Shown here one piece after another: positions 9,389 through 19,555 of a DNA stretch of 42,278 bases; position 1 is the first letter of the stretch; each line of letters opens with the position of its first letter. The notes below the pieces were generated by a model. The model was not told the origin of the DNA. It saw only the letters and a list, made by a program, of their open reading frames with translations, and ran no database searches. The stretch is from Streptomyces sparsogenes (GTDB lineage: Bacteria; Actinomycetota; Actinomycetes; Streptomycetales; Streptomycetaceae): contig NZ_MAXF01000175.1 in assembly GCF_001704635.1 (NCBI RefSeq), positions 1-42,278 of the forward strand, written 5' to 3'. Made by a program: the position numbers and the translations under genes.

Positions 9389-9672
9389 CGCAGCCCGCTC
9401 AGCTCGGTGCGCAATGCGGCGACCTTACGCCGGGCGCTTTCCACCGCTTCGCTCAGGGCGCCCTGCAGTTCCCCTTGGTGTGCGGCCGCGGCGGATCCGA
9501 AGGCCTGCCCCTTCGGGCCGAACCAGGCGCCGCCGTTCATGGCGGCGCAGGCCGAGGCGAGAATGCCCCAGTACTGGTCCGACAGGGCCTGGATGCGATT
9601 CAGCGCGCCCTGCGCCTGGTCGATCTTCTCTTGCAGTTCTCGCTTTCGGGCCTGCAGGTCCCCGTCAGCCAC
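9385..9672 (-). CDS. WXG100-like small protein, first gene of the EccC unit
   Basis: A 95-aa helical protein with a W-x-G turn (W50-F-G52, in NGGAWFGPKGQAF) between two helices rich in Q, E, A and L, the normal WXG100 plan and length. It starts with GTG at 9672; GGGGAG lies 7 nt upstream. Its stop overlaps the start of the 684-aa gene (ATGA). It is probably a secretion partner or chaperone of that large protein, with the EccC ATPase encoded third. It differs clearly in sequence from the WXG100 protein at 2661-2957, so the two could form a heterodimer; this is inference. Confidence 0.8.
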   Translation of the reverse strand: MADGDLQARKRELQEKIDQAQGALNRIQALSDQYWGILASACAAMNGGAWFGPKGQAFGSAAAAHQGELQGALSEAVESARRKVAALRTELSGLR

Positions 9673-9744
9673 GGCAAAGCTCCCCGTACCCCAACTCGAT
9701 TTCCCGTTCTCTTTCCTCGGGCCACTCCACGCGGCTCAGGGGGA

Positions 9745-9810
9745 AATTCTGGCGTCGGGGTGATCGGGCGTCATTGGCACCGGGCGCACGGTCCTTGGCC
9801 TGCGGCGCAC
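9745..9810 (-). promoter_or_regulatory. Promoter/operator region of the EccC unit (copy B of a duplicated element)
   Basis: Second copy of the element at 2999-3064. The block 9770-9810 ends on the minus strand in CCAATGAC and is followed after 19 nt by AGAATT (9750-9745), the same spacing as copy A. The likely -35/-10 pair is ATGACG and AGAATT with an 18-nt spacer. The 8-bp inverted repeat of copy A is not intact here. The A/G-rich tract 9696-9716 downstream matches copy A at 17 of 20 positions, so similarity covers most of the upstream region rather than a single site. Confidence 0.55.
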
Positions 9811-9885
9811 CGCGCGCCGGCGGGGCCCGCTCACGGGGTGAGGAGGAGCGGGCCCGGGGCTGCTTTCAGGAGCCTTCAGGGGCTT

Positions 9886-10371
9886 TCAGGGGCGTGCGGA
9901 GTCGTGGAAGCGGCGGTGCAGTTCGCGGATGCGCTCGGCCAGCGCGGGGACCGGCCCCTCCACCACGGCGCCCGGGACGACTTCCCGGATGGGCAGGGTC
10001 CGGACGGGCGGCGCGGGGACCCCGAGGTCGCCGAGCCAGGCCGCCAGTTGCTCGGACGAACTCGCGTACACGATGCGGCCGAGGCCGACCCAGCCGTGGG
10101 CCGCGGCGCACATCGGGCAGTGCTCGCCCGAGGTGTAGACGGTGGCCGCGGCGCGCTCCTCGGGGGTCAGGTGCGCCGCGGCCCAGCGCGCGATCTCGAA
10201 CTCCGGGTGCCGGGTGTGGTCGCCGGACGCCACGTGGTTGTGGTCCTCGAAGAGGACGGTCCCGTCCGCGGCGACGAGCACCGACCCGAACGGCTCGTCG
10301 CCCGCCTCCAGGGCCTCGGTCGCGAGCTCCACGCAGCGGCGCAGTCGGCGCAGGTCGGCATCGCTCACCAT
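9886..10371 (-). CDS. Zinc-dependent nucleoside/nucleobase deaminase
   Basis: A 161-aa cytidine-deaminase-fold enzyme of the guanine deaminase/tRNA adenosine deaminase branch. The zinc site is visible: H55-P-E57 (the Glu is the proton shuttle) and C85-P-M-C88 in SGEHCPMCAAAHG. The usual P before the first Cys is His here. It likely deaminates a purine or pyrimidine base in the cytosol; the substrate cannot be read from the sequence. The frame is open further upstream (to 10404), but ATG 10371 is chosen because GAGGAGG (10383-10377) lies 5 nt before it. It is separated by 83 bases from the upstream TerD gene on the same strand, so it may be transcribed alone or with it. Confidence 0.9.
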   Translation of the reverse strand: MVSDADLRRLRRCVELATEALEAGDEPFGSVLVAADGTVLFEDHNHVASGDHTRHPEFEIARWAAAHLTPEERAAATVYTSGEHCPMCAAAHGWVGLGRIVYASSSEQLAAWLGDLGVPAPPVRTLPIREVVPGAVVEGPVPALAERIRELHRRFHDSARP

Positions 10372-10454
10372 GGTGGCCTCCTCAGGAAGTGATCTTCGCG
10401 GCATGCTAGATCGTCACCGCGCGCGAACGCATCCGGATTGAGGCCGACCGGTGG

Positions 10455-10985
10455 TCAGGAGTAGTTCTTGCCCATCAGTGAGGAGAATTCCTCCGGGTCG
10501 GTGTCGAATCCGCGGACCCCTTCGTGGAATTCCCACTCGCCCGAGTCGCTCCGGGTGAATTCGGCGATCGTCGCGGCCTTCGCGCCCAGCGCGCCGACGA
10601 AACTGCTGTTCACCAGCTCGGTGATCCCGTCGGCTATCCGGAAGCTGCAGTTGGCCACGTCGCTGAAGGTCTTGGGACCGTGGTTCTGCTGGATGGCCAC
10701 GCCCACGACCACCCGCCGGTAGTCGGGGGCCAGCCGGTCCAGCTCCAGGGTCATGACCTCGTCGGCGCCGAAGCCCTGGCCGGTCTGGCTGTCCCTGTTG
10801 AGGGTGATGGTGCCGTCGGGCGACCGGCTGTCGAAGTGCACCAGGTACGCCGGTTCACCGTACGGGTCCGCCGCGGTGTAGGTCGCCGCGACGAGGTCGA
10901 GATCATGGGCGGGCTGCCCCAGCGGGCTGGGGTCCCACTTGAGCGCCACCTGGACTTTGCTCGGACCCTTGTTGAGGCCGGTCAC
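10455..10985 (-). CDS. TerD-family protein (tellurium/stress response)
   Basis: A 176-aa cytoplasmic protein of the TerD/CABP family: N-terminal KVQVALKWDPS, then DLDLVAATY, and the conserved central beta-sandwich with VVVGVAIQ and a C-terminal EWEFHEGVRGF. Family members bind calcium through acidic residues and are linked to tellurite resistance, phage inhibition and, in Streptomyces, development and stress; most genomes carry many paralogues, so I give no symbol. The start is GTG 10985, with GGGGAG 4 nt upstream. It is the upstream neighbour of the deaminase. No other ter genes are nearby, so its role here is undefined. Confidence 0.93.
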   Translation of the reverse strand: MTGLNKGPSKVQVALKWDPSPLGQPAHDLDLVAATYTAADPYGEPAYLVHFDSRSPDGTITLNRDSQTGQGFGADEVMTLELDRLAPDYRRVVVGVAIQQNHGPKTFSDVANCSFRIADGITELVNSSFVGALGAKAATIAEFTRSDSGEWEFHEGVRGFDTDPEEFSSLMGKNYS

Positions 10986-11183
10986 CTGACTCCCCTTCCC
11001 GGAATTGAGCCGGCGGAATTCCCGCGCGCCCGGATCCCCGGTGTCTCAATCCCGCTGCCTGGTACTGCGGTTGTCGATTTTATCAGCGGGCTCCCGCCGG
11101 GAACGGCGGAACACGGCGGCCGGGCGGACCCGCGGCCTCTCCCGGCCACCCATGCGTTACCGGTCCCCGCCCGCCTACGCCTG

Positions 11184-11561
11184 TCAGCGGCCGTCACCGG
11201 CCGGGCCCCGCTGGACGAGCTGCCGGCGCAGCCGCACCAGTTCGCCGTGGCCGTGCGCTGCGTGGGAACCGGTCAGCCGCCCCGCCTTGTAGAGCCTCAG
11301 CCGGTACGGGATGACGCCGGCGAGACGGAGCACGGCCGCCAGGGGGGCCAGAAGCAGCCGCAGCAGAAGTTCGGCCAGCCAGAAGGGCGTCATCACGGCG
11401 AAGACGAGCAGGAAGGGCAGAGCGATGATCGCGGAGATCGGATCGTCGCCCAGGCCGCTGGGAGCGTGCTCGAAGGCTACTTCCGGTTTGACCCACCGCG
11501 GCCACGCCAGCCTCTGCTGTCGCAGCCGCCACTTGACTCCGGATCCGTCTTTCCACCGCAC
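11184..11561 (-). CDS. Small membrane protein of unknown function
   Basis: A 125-aa protein that I do not recognise. A hydrophobic core at about residues 40-82 (starting near PISAIIALPFLLVFAVM) can form two membrane helices, flanked by a basic N-terminus (KWRLRQQRL) and a basic C-terminal tail (YRLRLYKAGR). The start is GTG 11561 with only a weak AAGGTG-like ribosome site upstream. Codon use looks like that of neighbouring genes and no rival frame fits better. It is divergent from the PKS gene across a 328-bp gap and 198 bases upstream of the TerD gene. Confidence 0.55.
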   Translation of the reverse strand: MRWKDGSGVKWRLRQQRLAWPRWVKPEVAFEHAPSGLGDDPISAIIALPFLLVFAVMTPFWLAELLLRLLLAPLAAVLRLAGVIPYRLRLYKAGRLTGSHAAHGHGELVRLRRQLVQRGPAGDGR

Positions 11562-11755
11562 CCGGGCACCTTATAGGCCCCATCCGGCCGCCTCGTGGCC
11601 GGGGCAGCTCGCCATGTGGCCGAATCGGCGCGTTCATCGAATGGAAATCGATGGCCGGCACGGGGATGGGGTTCTGCCCTTGTTTGTCGCAAGCGAGCCC
11701 TTCGCTCACCCCGGCCGGTTCGGGACCGATCACCGATCCGGCGGCGGTGTCGGTC

Positions 11756-11784
11756 TTGACGTTCCATCAGAGCCGTCGTGTAAT
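11756..11784 (+). promoter_or_regulatory. Probable housekeeping-type promoter of the PKS operon
   Basis: TTGACG (11756-11761) and TGTAAT (11779-11784) are separated by 17 nt, a good match to the vegetative sigma-factor consensus. The predicted transcript start near 11791 leaves a leader of about 100 nt before the PKS start at 11890. A small hairpin, CCGAA (11870-11874) with TTCGG (11878-11882), reaches into the GGAGAA ribosome site. The gap 11562-11889 is otherwise free of credible genes; short frames there lack ribosome sites. Confidence 0.55.
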
Positions 11785-11889
11785 TCATGCTCGCGTCGCA
11801 CCCCGGCGGATATCCGAAGCCGTACCTTCGCTGCACGTGCCGGGAATGATCTCCCTTTATCCCGCTCCGCCGAATCTTTCGGAGAAGCC

Positions 11890-14800
11890 ATGAGATCTGC
11901 TGCCCGGCTCGGCGACCTCGTCATCGGCATCACCCCCTTCGGACGGCCGGACGCCAGGCTCGCCGCGGCGGTCGGCCGCGCCGGCGGGCTCGGGGTCCTC
12001 GACCTGGGGGCCGGGGACCGGTCGGCCCGGGAGGCGCTGGAGCGTCTGCGGGACTGGGCACCCGACGGCCGCTACGGGGTGCGGGTCGGCCCCGGCTGCC
12101 GACTGGCGCCGGCGGACCTTGTGGCGGACCCCGGTGAGGTGGGGGCCGGAGGTGGGACGGGGGTCGGAGGTGGCGGCGGGGCGGGCCCGGACACGGTGGT
12201 CCTCGCGCCGGACTCCCCCTGGGGGGTGGCCGACGCCGTGGGCCACCGTCGCGTCCTCGCCGAGGTCACGGACCTGGAGGAGGCGCTCGACGCCGTACGG
12301 GCCGGCGCGCACGGCCTGATCGCCCGGGGCGGCGAGAGCGGCGGCCGGGTCGGCGCGCTCGGCACATTCGTCCTGCTCCAGCGGCTGCTCGCCGAGCCGG
12401 GGGTGTCCGTACCGGTGTGGGCCTGCGGCGGGATCGGCGTCCATACGGCCGCGGCGGCGGTTGTCGGCGGCGCGGCGGGCGTCGTGCTGGACACCCAGCT
12501 CGCGCTGCTCGCCGAGTCGGGGGTGCCGGAGGAGACGGCCGCCGCGATCCGCTCCCTGGACGGCTCGGAAACCGTCGTGGTCGACGGCCAGCGGGTGCTG
12601 CGCCGCCGGGTCCGCGGGTCGGGCGCTCCCGATCCGCACGTTCACGATCCGCGCGTTCGCGATCCGCGGCGATCCGCGCGTTCGCGATCCGCGCGCCGCC
12701 GCGCTGCCCGTGGGTCAGGACGGCTTCCTGGCGGCGCGCTTCGCCGAGCGCCATGGCGACGTGGGCCGGGCCGTCCGGGCCGTGGCCGAGGCCGTGCGGG
12801 GCGCCGTACGGGACGAACGCGCCGCCGCGGCGCTGCTCCCGGGCTCCCCGATGAGCGTGGCGCTCGGCACCCGGCTGCCGGTGGCACAGGGGCCGATGAC
12901 CCGGGTCAGCGACAGCGCCGGGTTCGCCGCCGCGGTCGCGGCCGAGGGGGCCCTGCCGTTCCTGGCCCTGGCCCTCGCCGGGCGGGAGCGGGCCCGCGCC
13001 ATGCTGGCGGACGCGGCGGCCGCCCTCCCCGGGCGCCCGTGGGGGGTCGGGGTGCTCGGCTTCGCCCCCGAGGAGATCAGACAGGCCCAGTTGGAGGCCG
13101 TACGGGAGATCCGGCCCAGCCACGCGATCATCGCGGGCGGGCGGCCCGCCCAGGCCGAGGCGCTGGAGAAGGCCGGGATCGCCACCTTCCTGCACGTCCC
13201 TTCGCCGGGCCTGCTGGCGCAGTTCCTGCGGTCCGGCGCCCGGCGGTTCGTGTTCGAGGGGGCCGAGTGCGGCGGACACGTCGGCCCGCGGAACAGCTTT
13301 CCGCTGTGGGAGGCCCAGATCGCGGTGATCGAGGACTTCCTCGACGAGGCGGGCCGCGACGGGGGCGCGGCCTGCACCGAGGACGGGGGCGCCCCGGCGG
13401 CGAGTTCGGCCCGGACCGAGGGCGGGGACGCAGGCCAGATCGAGGGCGGGGACGCGGGCCGGATCGAGGTGTTCTTCGCGGGCGGTGTCCATGACGAGCG
13501 GTCCGCCGCGATGGTCGCCGCCCTCGCCGCCCCGCTGATCCGGCGCGGCGTGGCGGTCGGCCTCCTGATGGGCACCGCGTATCTCTTCACCGAGGAGGCG
13601 GTCGCCCACGGCGCCGTCCAGCCGCTCTTCCAGCGCCAGGTGGTGACGGCGCGGCGCACCGCGCTGCTGGAGACCGCTCCGGGGCACGCCACCCGCTGTG
13701 TGCCCAGCCCGTTCACCGAGGAGTTCGAGGCCGTCAAGGAGCGGTTGCGCGAGGAGGGTGTCCCCCAGCGGCAGGTGTGGGAGCGGCTGGAACGGCTCAA
13801 CGTCGGCCGGCTGCGGATCGCGGGGAAGGGGGTCGAGCGGGACCCGGGCGGCGCGTTGGTGGCGGTCGGGGAGCAACGTCAACTCCAGGATGGCATGTTC
13901 ATGGCGGGAGACGTGGCCGTGCTGCGCTCGGACACCACCACCGTCGCCGCCCTCCACCACCGCGTCGCCCCGGCCGCCGCCGACTTCTTCCGCACCGCCG
14001 CGGCCGCGCTCCGCGAGCGCCTGGGCGAGGCCGCGCCCGCGCCGACGGAGCGGGAGGCGCCGCCGCCCGTGGACGTGGCCGTGGTCGGCATGGCGTGCAT
14101 GTTCCCCCAGGCCCCCGACCTCGCCACGTTCTGGGCCCATGTGGTCGGCGGCGTCGACGCCGTCACCGAAGTGCCCGCGTCGCGGTGGGACCCCGCCGTC
14201 CACTATTCCGCCGACCAGGACGGCGCCACGGTCTCCAAGTGGGGCGGCTTCCTGCCCCCCATCCCCTTCGACCCCCTCCGCTACGGCATCCCGCCGGCGT
14301 CCCTCGGCAGCATCGAGCCGGTGCAACTGCTCGCGCTGGAGGCCGCGCGACGGGCCCTGGAGGACGCCGGGTACGCCGCCGTGCCCGACGACCGCGGCAG
14401 CCCTCGCGGCGCCGCGTCGCCGAGCGGTTCTCAGGCCGGTTCGCGGGTCGGTTCGCCGACCGGCCCGCAGGTCGGTTCGCCGGCCGGTGGCCGGGCCTTC
14501 GACCGGTCCCGTACGTCGGTCGTCTTCGGCGCCGAGGCGGGCAGCGACCTGTCCAGCGCCCAGACGCTGCGCGCCGTGCTGCCGTCCTACCTCGACACGG
14601 TCCCCCAAGCCCTCGCCGAGCAGCTGCCCGAACTGACCGAGGACTCCTTCCCCGGCATGCTCGCCAATGTGATCGCCGGGCGGATCGCCAACCGGCTCGA
14701 CCTCGGCGGCGCCAACTACACGGTGGACGCGGCCTGCGCCTCCTCACTGGCCGCCGTCGACGTGGCCTGCAAGGAGCTGGTCACCGGCGGCAGCGACCTC

Positions 14801-17800
14801 GTGCTGTGCGGCGGTGCCGACCTGCACAACGGCATCAACGACTACGTGCTCTTCTCCTCCGTGCACGCCCTGTCCCCCACGGGCCGCTCGCGCACCTTCG
14901 ACGCCTCGGCGGACGGCATCGCTCTCGGTGAGGGCGTCGCATGCGTGGTCCTCAAGCGGCTGGCGGACGCCGAGCGCGACGGCGACCGCGTGTACGGCGT
15001 GATCAAGGGCGTGGGCAGCTCCAGCGACGGGCGGTCGCTCGGGCTCACCGCGCCCCGGCCCGAGGGCCAGCGGGCCGCGCTGGAGCGCGCCTACCGCAAC
15101 GCCCGGATCTCCCCCGCCGACATCGGTCTCGTCGAGGCCCACGGCACCGGCACGGTCGTCGGCGACCGCACCGAGCTGTCCATCCTCACCGAGGTGTTCA
15201 CCGCCGCCGGGGCCACGGCGGGCGGTTGCGCGCTCGGCTCCGTCAAGTCGCAGATCGGGCACACGAAGTGCGCGGCGGGTCTGGCGGGGCTGATCAAGAC
15301 CGCGCTGGCGCTGTACACCGGCGTCAAGCCGCCCACCTCGCATCTGCGCCGCCCGAACACCTCCTGGGACACGCGGAGCAGCCCCTTCGCCTTCCACACC
15401 GAGGCCGCCCCCTGGGTGGCGCCGCCCGCCGAGCGGATCGCCGGGCTCAGCGCGTTCGGCTTCGGCGGCACCAACTTCCACGTCGTCCTGGCCGCCCATG
15501 ACTCCGGGCCGCCCCCGGCCCACGCCCTGGACGCGTGGCCCGCCGAGCTGTTCACCTTCCGCGGCACCGACCGGGCGGCCGCCCTCCGCGCCGTCGAGGA
15601 GACCCTGGCCCTCGCCGAGGCGGCCGGGCCCGGGGAGTCGCCCTGGCGCCTGCGTGACCTCGCCCTCGCCGCCGCCACCCGCGCCGGGACCGCCCAGGGC
15701 CCGGTCCACGCCGCCGTAGTGGCCACCACCCCGGGCGGCCCCGCCGGGCTGGCGGCGCAACTGCGTCGCGTCCTGGCGGGGGAACACGACCCCGCCGCGG
15801 GAATCCACCTGGCCGCCCCGGAGGGGGCGAGCGGCCCGGAGGGCTGTGGCGGCCTGGAGGGCAGTGGTGCGCCGCGTGGCGACAGCCCGCAGGGCGTTGC
15901 CGCACCGGACGGCGGTGGCGGGCCGGAGCGCAGTGGTGTGCCGGACGGCGGTGGCGGGCTGGAGCGCAGTGGTGTGCCGGGCGGCGAGTCCGGGCCGCGT
16001 GACGACGGCCGCTCGGGCGGCGGGGGCGGCCTCGCGTCTGCGCCCGGCAAGGTCGCCTTTCTCTTCCCGGGGCAGGGCAGTCAGCGGCCCGGCATGTTCG
16101 CCGATCTGTTCGTCGCCTTCCCCGAACTCCACGGCCTCGCCCGGCTCGACCGGGCCCACGCCGCCGTCCTCCACCCGCCGGCCGCCTTCGAGGAGGCGGA
16201 ACGGGCCGCGCAGCGGGACAGGATCACCGACACCCGGGTGGCCCAGCCGGCCCTCGGCGTCGTCGGCCTGGCCGCGCACGCGCTGCTCACCTCAGCCGGT
16301 GTCCGCCCCGACATGGCCGCCGGGCACAGCTACGGCGAGCTGGTCGCGCTCTGCGCGGCGGGCGCGCTCGCCCCGGCGGCCCTGCTGGAGCTGAGCGCCG
16401 AGCGGGCCTCCGCGATCCTGGACGCGGCCCGGGACGCCGGTCCCGAGCCGGGCACCATGGCGGCGGTGAGCGCGAGCCGCGACGACGTCGAACGCGTCCT
16501 GCGGCAAGGCGGCCTCGGCGACCGGGTCGTGGCCGCCAATCACAACGCGCCGCGCCAGACCGCCGTCTCCGGGCCCCGGCAGGCCGTGGACACCGCCATC
16601 GAGCTGCTCCGGGACGCCGGGTACTCGGTGAAGCGGCTCTCGGTGGCCTGCGCCTTCCACAGCCCGCTGGTGGCCGCCGCCGGCCGCCGGTTCGCCGAGG
16701 CACTCGGCCGACAGCCGGTACGTCCGCCCGAATACCCGGTCTGGGCGAACCGCACCGCCGCCCCGTACGCCGGCGACCCGGACGCGATCCGCGCGGAGCT
16801 GGCCGCCCAGATCGGCGCGCCGGTCCGCTTCGTCGAGCAGATCGAGGCCATGTACGAGGCCGGGGCCAGGGTGTTCGTCGAGGCGGGGCCGGGCACCGTG
16901 CTCACCCGGCTGGTCGGCGAGATCCTCGGCGACCGCCCGCACCGCGCCATCGCCTTCGAGGGACGGCGCGCCGGCGCGCGGGGCGCGGCCGTCGGCGGCG
17001 GCCCGCGCGGGCTGTACGGCTTCCTCGACGCACTGGCCCAACTGGCCGTCGCCGGGCTGCCGGTGCGCACCGGCTGGCTGTTCCGCGGCCGCGACGCCGT
17101 GGACGCCGGCAGCGCCACCGCGCCGAAGCGGCCCGGCTGGACGGTGGACGGGCAGCTGGTCCGTACCGCAGCGGGGGAACTCCTGCCCGGCGCCCTGGCG
17201 CCAGCCCGACGTGTCGTGGAGGCGACGGTGAGCCAGACGGACCGGGACGCGCTGATCCTGGAGTTCCTGAGGACCAGCCGCGAGATGGTCGCGGCGCAGC
17301 GCGATGTGCTGCTGACCCACCTGGAGGCCGTGCCGGGCACCGGCCCCGCGGCGCCGGCGGCGCCGTCCGGGTACGGGGTGGCCGGTTCGCTCGCGCAGGC
17401 CGAAGCGGGTGGCGGTGTCGGTGTCGGTGTCGGTGTCGGGGAAGCGAGCACGGCCCTTGCGCCGGGGCCGGTAAGCGCCGCGACGGCGGCCCTCGCCGAA
17501 CCGGTGGTGCCCGACGCGCCGGTGGCGGTCACCGAGGCCGAGGTGGCAGGGATGGTCGCCCAGATCATCAGCGAACGCACCGGATACCCGGTCGACATGA
17601 TCGAGCCGGATCTCGATCTGGAGGCGGATCTGAGCATCGACTCGATCAAGCGGGCCGAGATCGCGGGCGAGCTGGCGATGCGCCTGGGTGTGGGCGGCAC
17701 CGGCCGCGACGGCGCGGCCGCGCTCGCGGACGAGGAGCTGGAGGAGCTGACGAAGGCCCGCACCACCGCCGCGGTCACCGCCTGGCTCACCCCGCGCCTC

Positions 17801-19555
17801 GCCGCCGACCCGGCGCAGGAGAGCCCGGCGCCGCTCGCGGCCACCGTCGCCGTAAGAAACCAAACCCCCGCGCCCCCGGACACCGCTCCCCCACGCGCCG
17901 ACCTCGCGGCGGCCGGCGCCACGCCCGTCGCCCCCGACGACAGCGGACCGCACGTCAACGGCAGCCCCGAACCCCCCGTTTCCGGGCCGGCCTCCCCCAC
18001 CCTCACGGGCGTGGCGCCCCAGCGCATGCTGCTGCGGGCCGTACCACTGGCCGAGGCCAGGGCGACCGATGAGCCCTCGGCCGTCCTCGCCGGGCGGCGG
18101 TTCGTGCTGCTGGGTGGCGACGAGGCCGTGGCCGAGGCGGTCGGCGGGCGGTTGCGCGGGCACGGGGCCGAGGCGGTGGCCCTGGCGGGCGGGCATCTCC
18201 TCGGCGAGGACGACGGCCCCGTGGACGGGGTGGTCCTGCTCCAGCCGTGGGGCGGATCGGGCGCGCCGGTGCTGCCCACGGCCTACCCGGTGCTGCGGGC
18301 GGCCCTCGGGCGCCGCCCGCGGTGGCTGGTGGCCGCCCGGCGGGCGGACCCGCTGGATGTCGGGACGGCGGGGCTGCACGGCCTGTTCCGCACGGTCGCC
18401 CGGGAGTACCCGGACACGGCCGCCACGGTCGTGGACCTCCCCGCCACCGCGTCCGCCGCAGACGCCGCCGACGCGCTGCTGGCCGAGGTGCTCGCCCCCG
18501 ACCACCCGCCCGTCGTGCTGCGCACCGCCGACGGACGGCGCGGACTCGAACTCGCGGAGAGCGGACTGGGGATCCTCGGCAGCTCCGGCGCGGGTCCCGC
18601 CGGGGACGGGGCCGCGGAGGCGGCGGCCATCGGCCTCGACCACGACTCGGTGGTCGTGCTGGTCGGCGGGGCGCGCGGGATCACCGCGCGGTGCGCGGCG
18701 GCCCTCGCGGCGGCCGCCCGCTGCCGCATCGAACTGCTCGGCCGCACCCCCGCCCCCACCGGCCCGGAGGACCCGGCCACCGCCGGGGCCCGGGACGAAG
18801 CCGCCCTGCACGCGGCGCTCGCCGCGCGGGGCGGCCGGAAGCCCGCCGAGATCCAGCGGGAGGCGGCCCTGATCCTGGCGCGCCGCGAAGTGGCCGCCAC
18901 CCTGCGGGAGCTGGGCGGCCTCGGGGCCCGGGCGCGCTACCGGTCGGTCGACGTCCGCGACCCCGACGCGGTACGCCAGGCCCTCAAGGAGATCCACGCC
19001 GACCACGGCCGGCTGGACGGTGTCGTCTACGCGGCGGGCGTGATCGAGGACCGGCTGATCGAGGAGAAGTCCGCCGAGTCCTTCCAGCGGGTGTTCGACA
19101 CGAAGGCGGGCGGGGCGCGCACCCTCCTGGACGCGCTGGAGGAGCTGTCGACCGGCCCGGGCGGGCCCGCCGCCGGGCCGGGGGTGCCGTCGAGCGGGCC
19201 GGGCGGAGGTCAGGGAGGGGGCGGCGGGCCGGCGTTCGTGGTGCTCTTCGGCAGCGTCTCCGCCGTGCTCGGCAACCGCGGCCAGGCCGACTACGCGGCG
19301 GCCAACGACGCGCTGGAGGCCCTCGGCGCGCGGTGGGCGGCCCGCACCGGCGGCCGGGCGCTGACGGTCCACTGGGGTCCCTGGGCGCCCGCCGGCGCGC
19401 ACGCCGGCATGGTCAGCCCCGCGCTCGCCCGCGCATACGCGCGGCGTGGCGTCGAACTCATCGACCCCGAAGAGGGGACGCTGGCGCTGCTGCGCGAGCT
19501 GGCGTGGGGCGGGGAGTCGGCCGGGGCCGTGGTCTACACCGCGTCGGGCTGGTGA
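11890..19555 (+). CDS. Giant iterative PKS (secondary-lipid/PUFA-Hgl type): ER-ER-KS-AT-ACP-KR, with a frameshift
   Basis: Reads as a 2554-aa multidomain synthase if one base is removed near 12668. Domains: two tandem nitropropane-dioxygenase/PfaD-like flavin enoylreductase modules (about 1-235, ARGGESGG and GGIGVHTAA; about 325-700, QGPMTRVSD, ECGGHVGPR and FFAGGVHDE); KS (727-1160) with Cys949, His1084 and His1124; AT (from about 1390) with Ser1480 in GHSYGE and CAFHS, which suggests malonyl loading; one ACP with Ser1918 in LSIDSIKRAEI; and a KR (about 2250-2490) with GGARGIT and Tyr2468. ATG 11890 follows GGAGAA. The frame from the start stops at 13492, giving only 534 aa, while all later domains lie in another frame. 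This is either a sequencing/assembly error or a real inactivating or slippage-prone mutation. Linkers are unusually rich in tandem repeats. It overlaps the next PKS gene by GTGA. Known relatives make long-chain lipids iteratively; the exact product is unknown. Confidence 0.9.
12630..12699 (+). repeat. 15-bp tandem repeat array carrying the PKS frameshift
   Basis: Five units based on CGATCCGCGCGTTCG: 12630-12644, 12645-12659, 12660-12669, 12670-12684 and 12685-12699. The third unit is only 10 nt long (CGATCCGCGG). Units of 15 nt encode the pentapeptide DPRVR in frame; the 10-nt unit shifts the frame by one. Deleting one G at 12668-12669 would leave a 9-nt unit and restore a continuous reading frame. 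Repeats of this kind are prone both to polymerase slippage and to assembly errors. Confidence 0.85.
13418..13465 (+). repeat. Two 24-bp tandem repeats in the PKS linker
   Basis: Two 24-nt units (13418-13441 and 13442-13465) encode EGGDAGQI and EGGDAGRI. They lie within the second enoylreductase-like module, between ECGGHVGPR and FFAGGVHDE, in a stretch that looks like an inserted flexible loop. The repeat length is a multiple of three, so copy-number change would not shift the frame. Confidence 0.7.
15905..15976 (+). repeat. Two 36-bp tandem repeats in the KS-AT linker
   Basis: Units 15905-15940 and 15941-15976 differ at one base and encode PDGGGGPERSGV and PDGGGGLERSGV. A shorter degenerate third copy follows. 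They sit in a Gly/Ser/Pro-rich linker just before the AT domain. A separate run of four GGTGTC units lies at 17414-17437 before the ACP and encodes Gly-Val dipeptides. Confidence 0.8.

Noticed and set aside
925..9672. A complete ESX type VII secretion locus
   Set aside because: No eccB, eccD, eccE or mycosin gene is present; only motor, WXG proteins, substrate candidate and kinase are seen.
12461..12463. TTG as an independent start for the main PKS reading frame
   Set aside because: The residues translated in that frame up to about 12670 are non-domain Arg/Ser-rich sequence, while the other frame encodes the conserved enoylreductase-like module there. A frameshift explains both.
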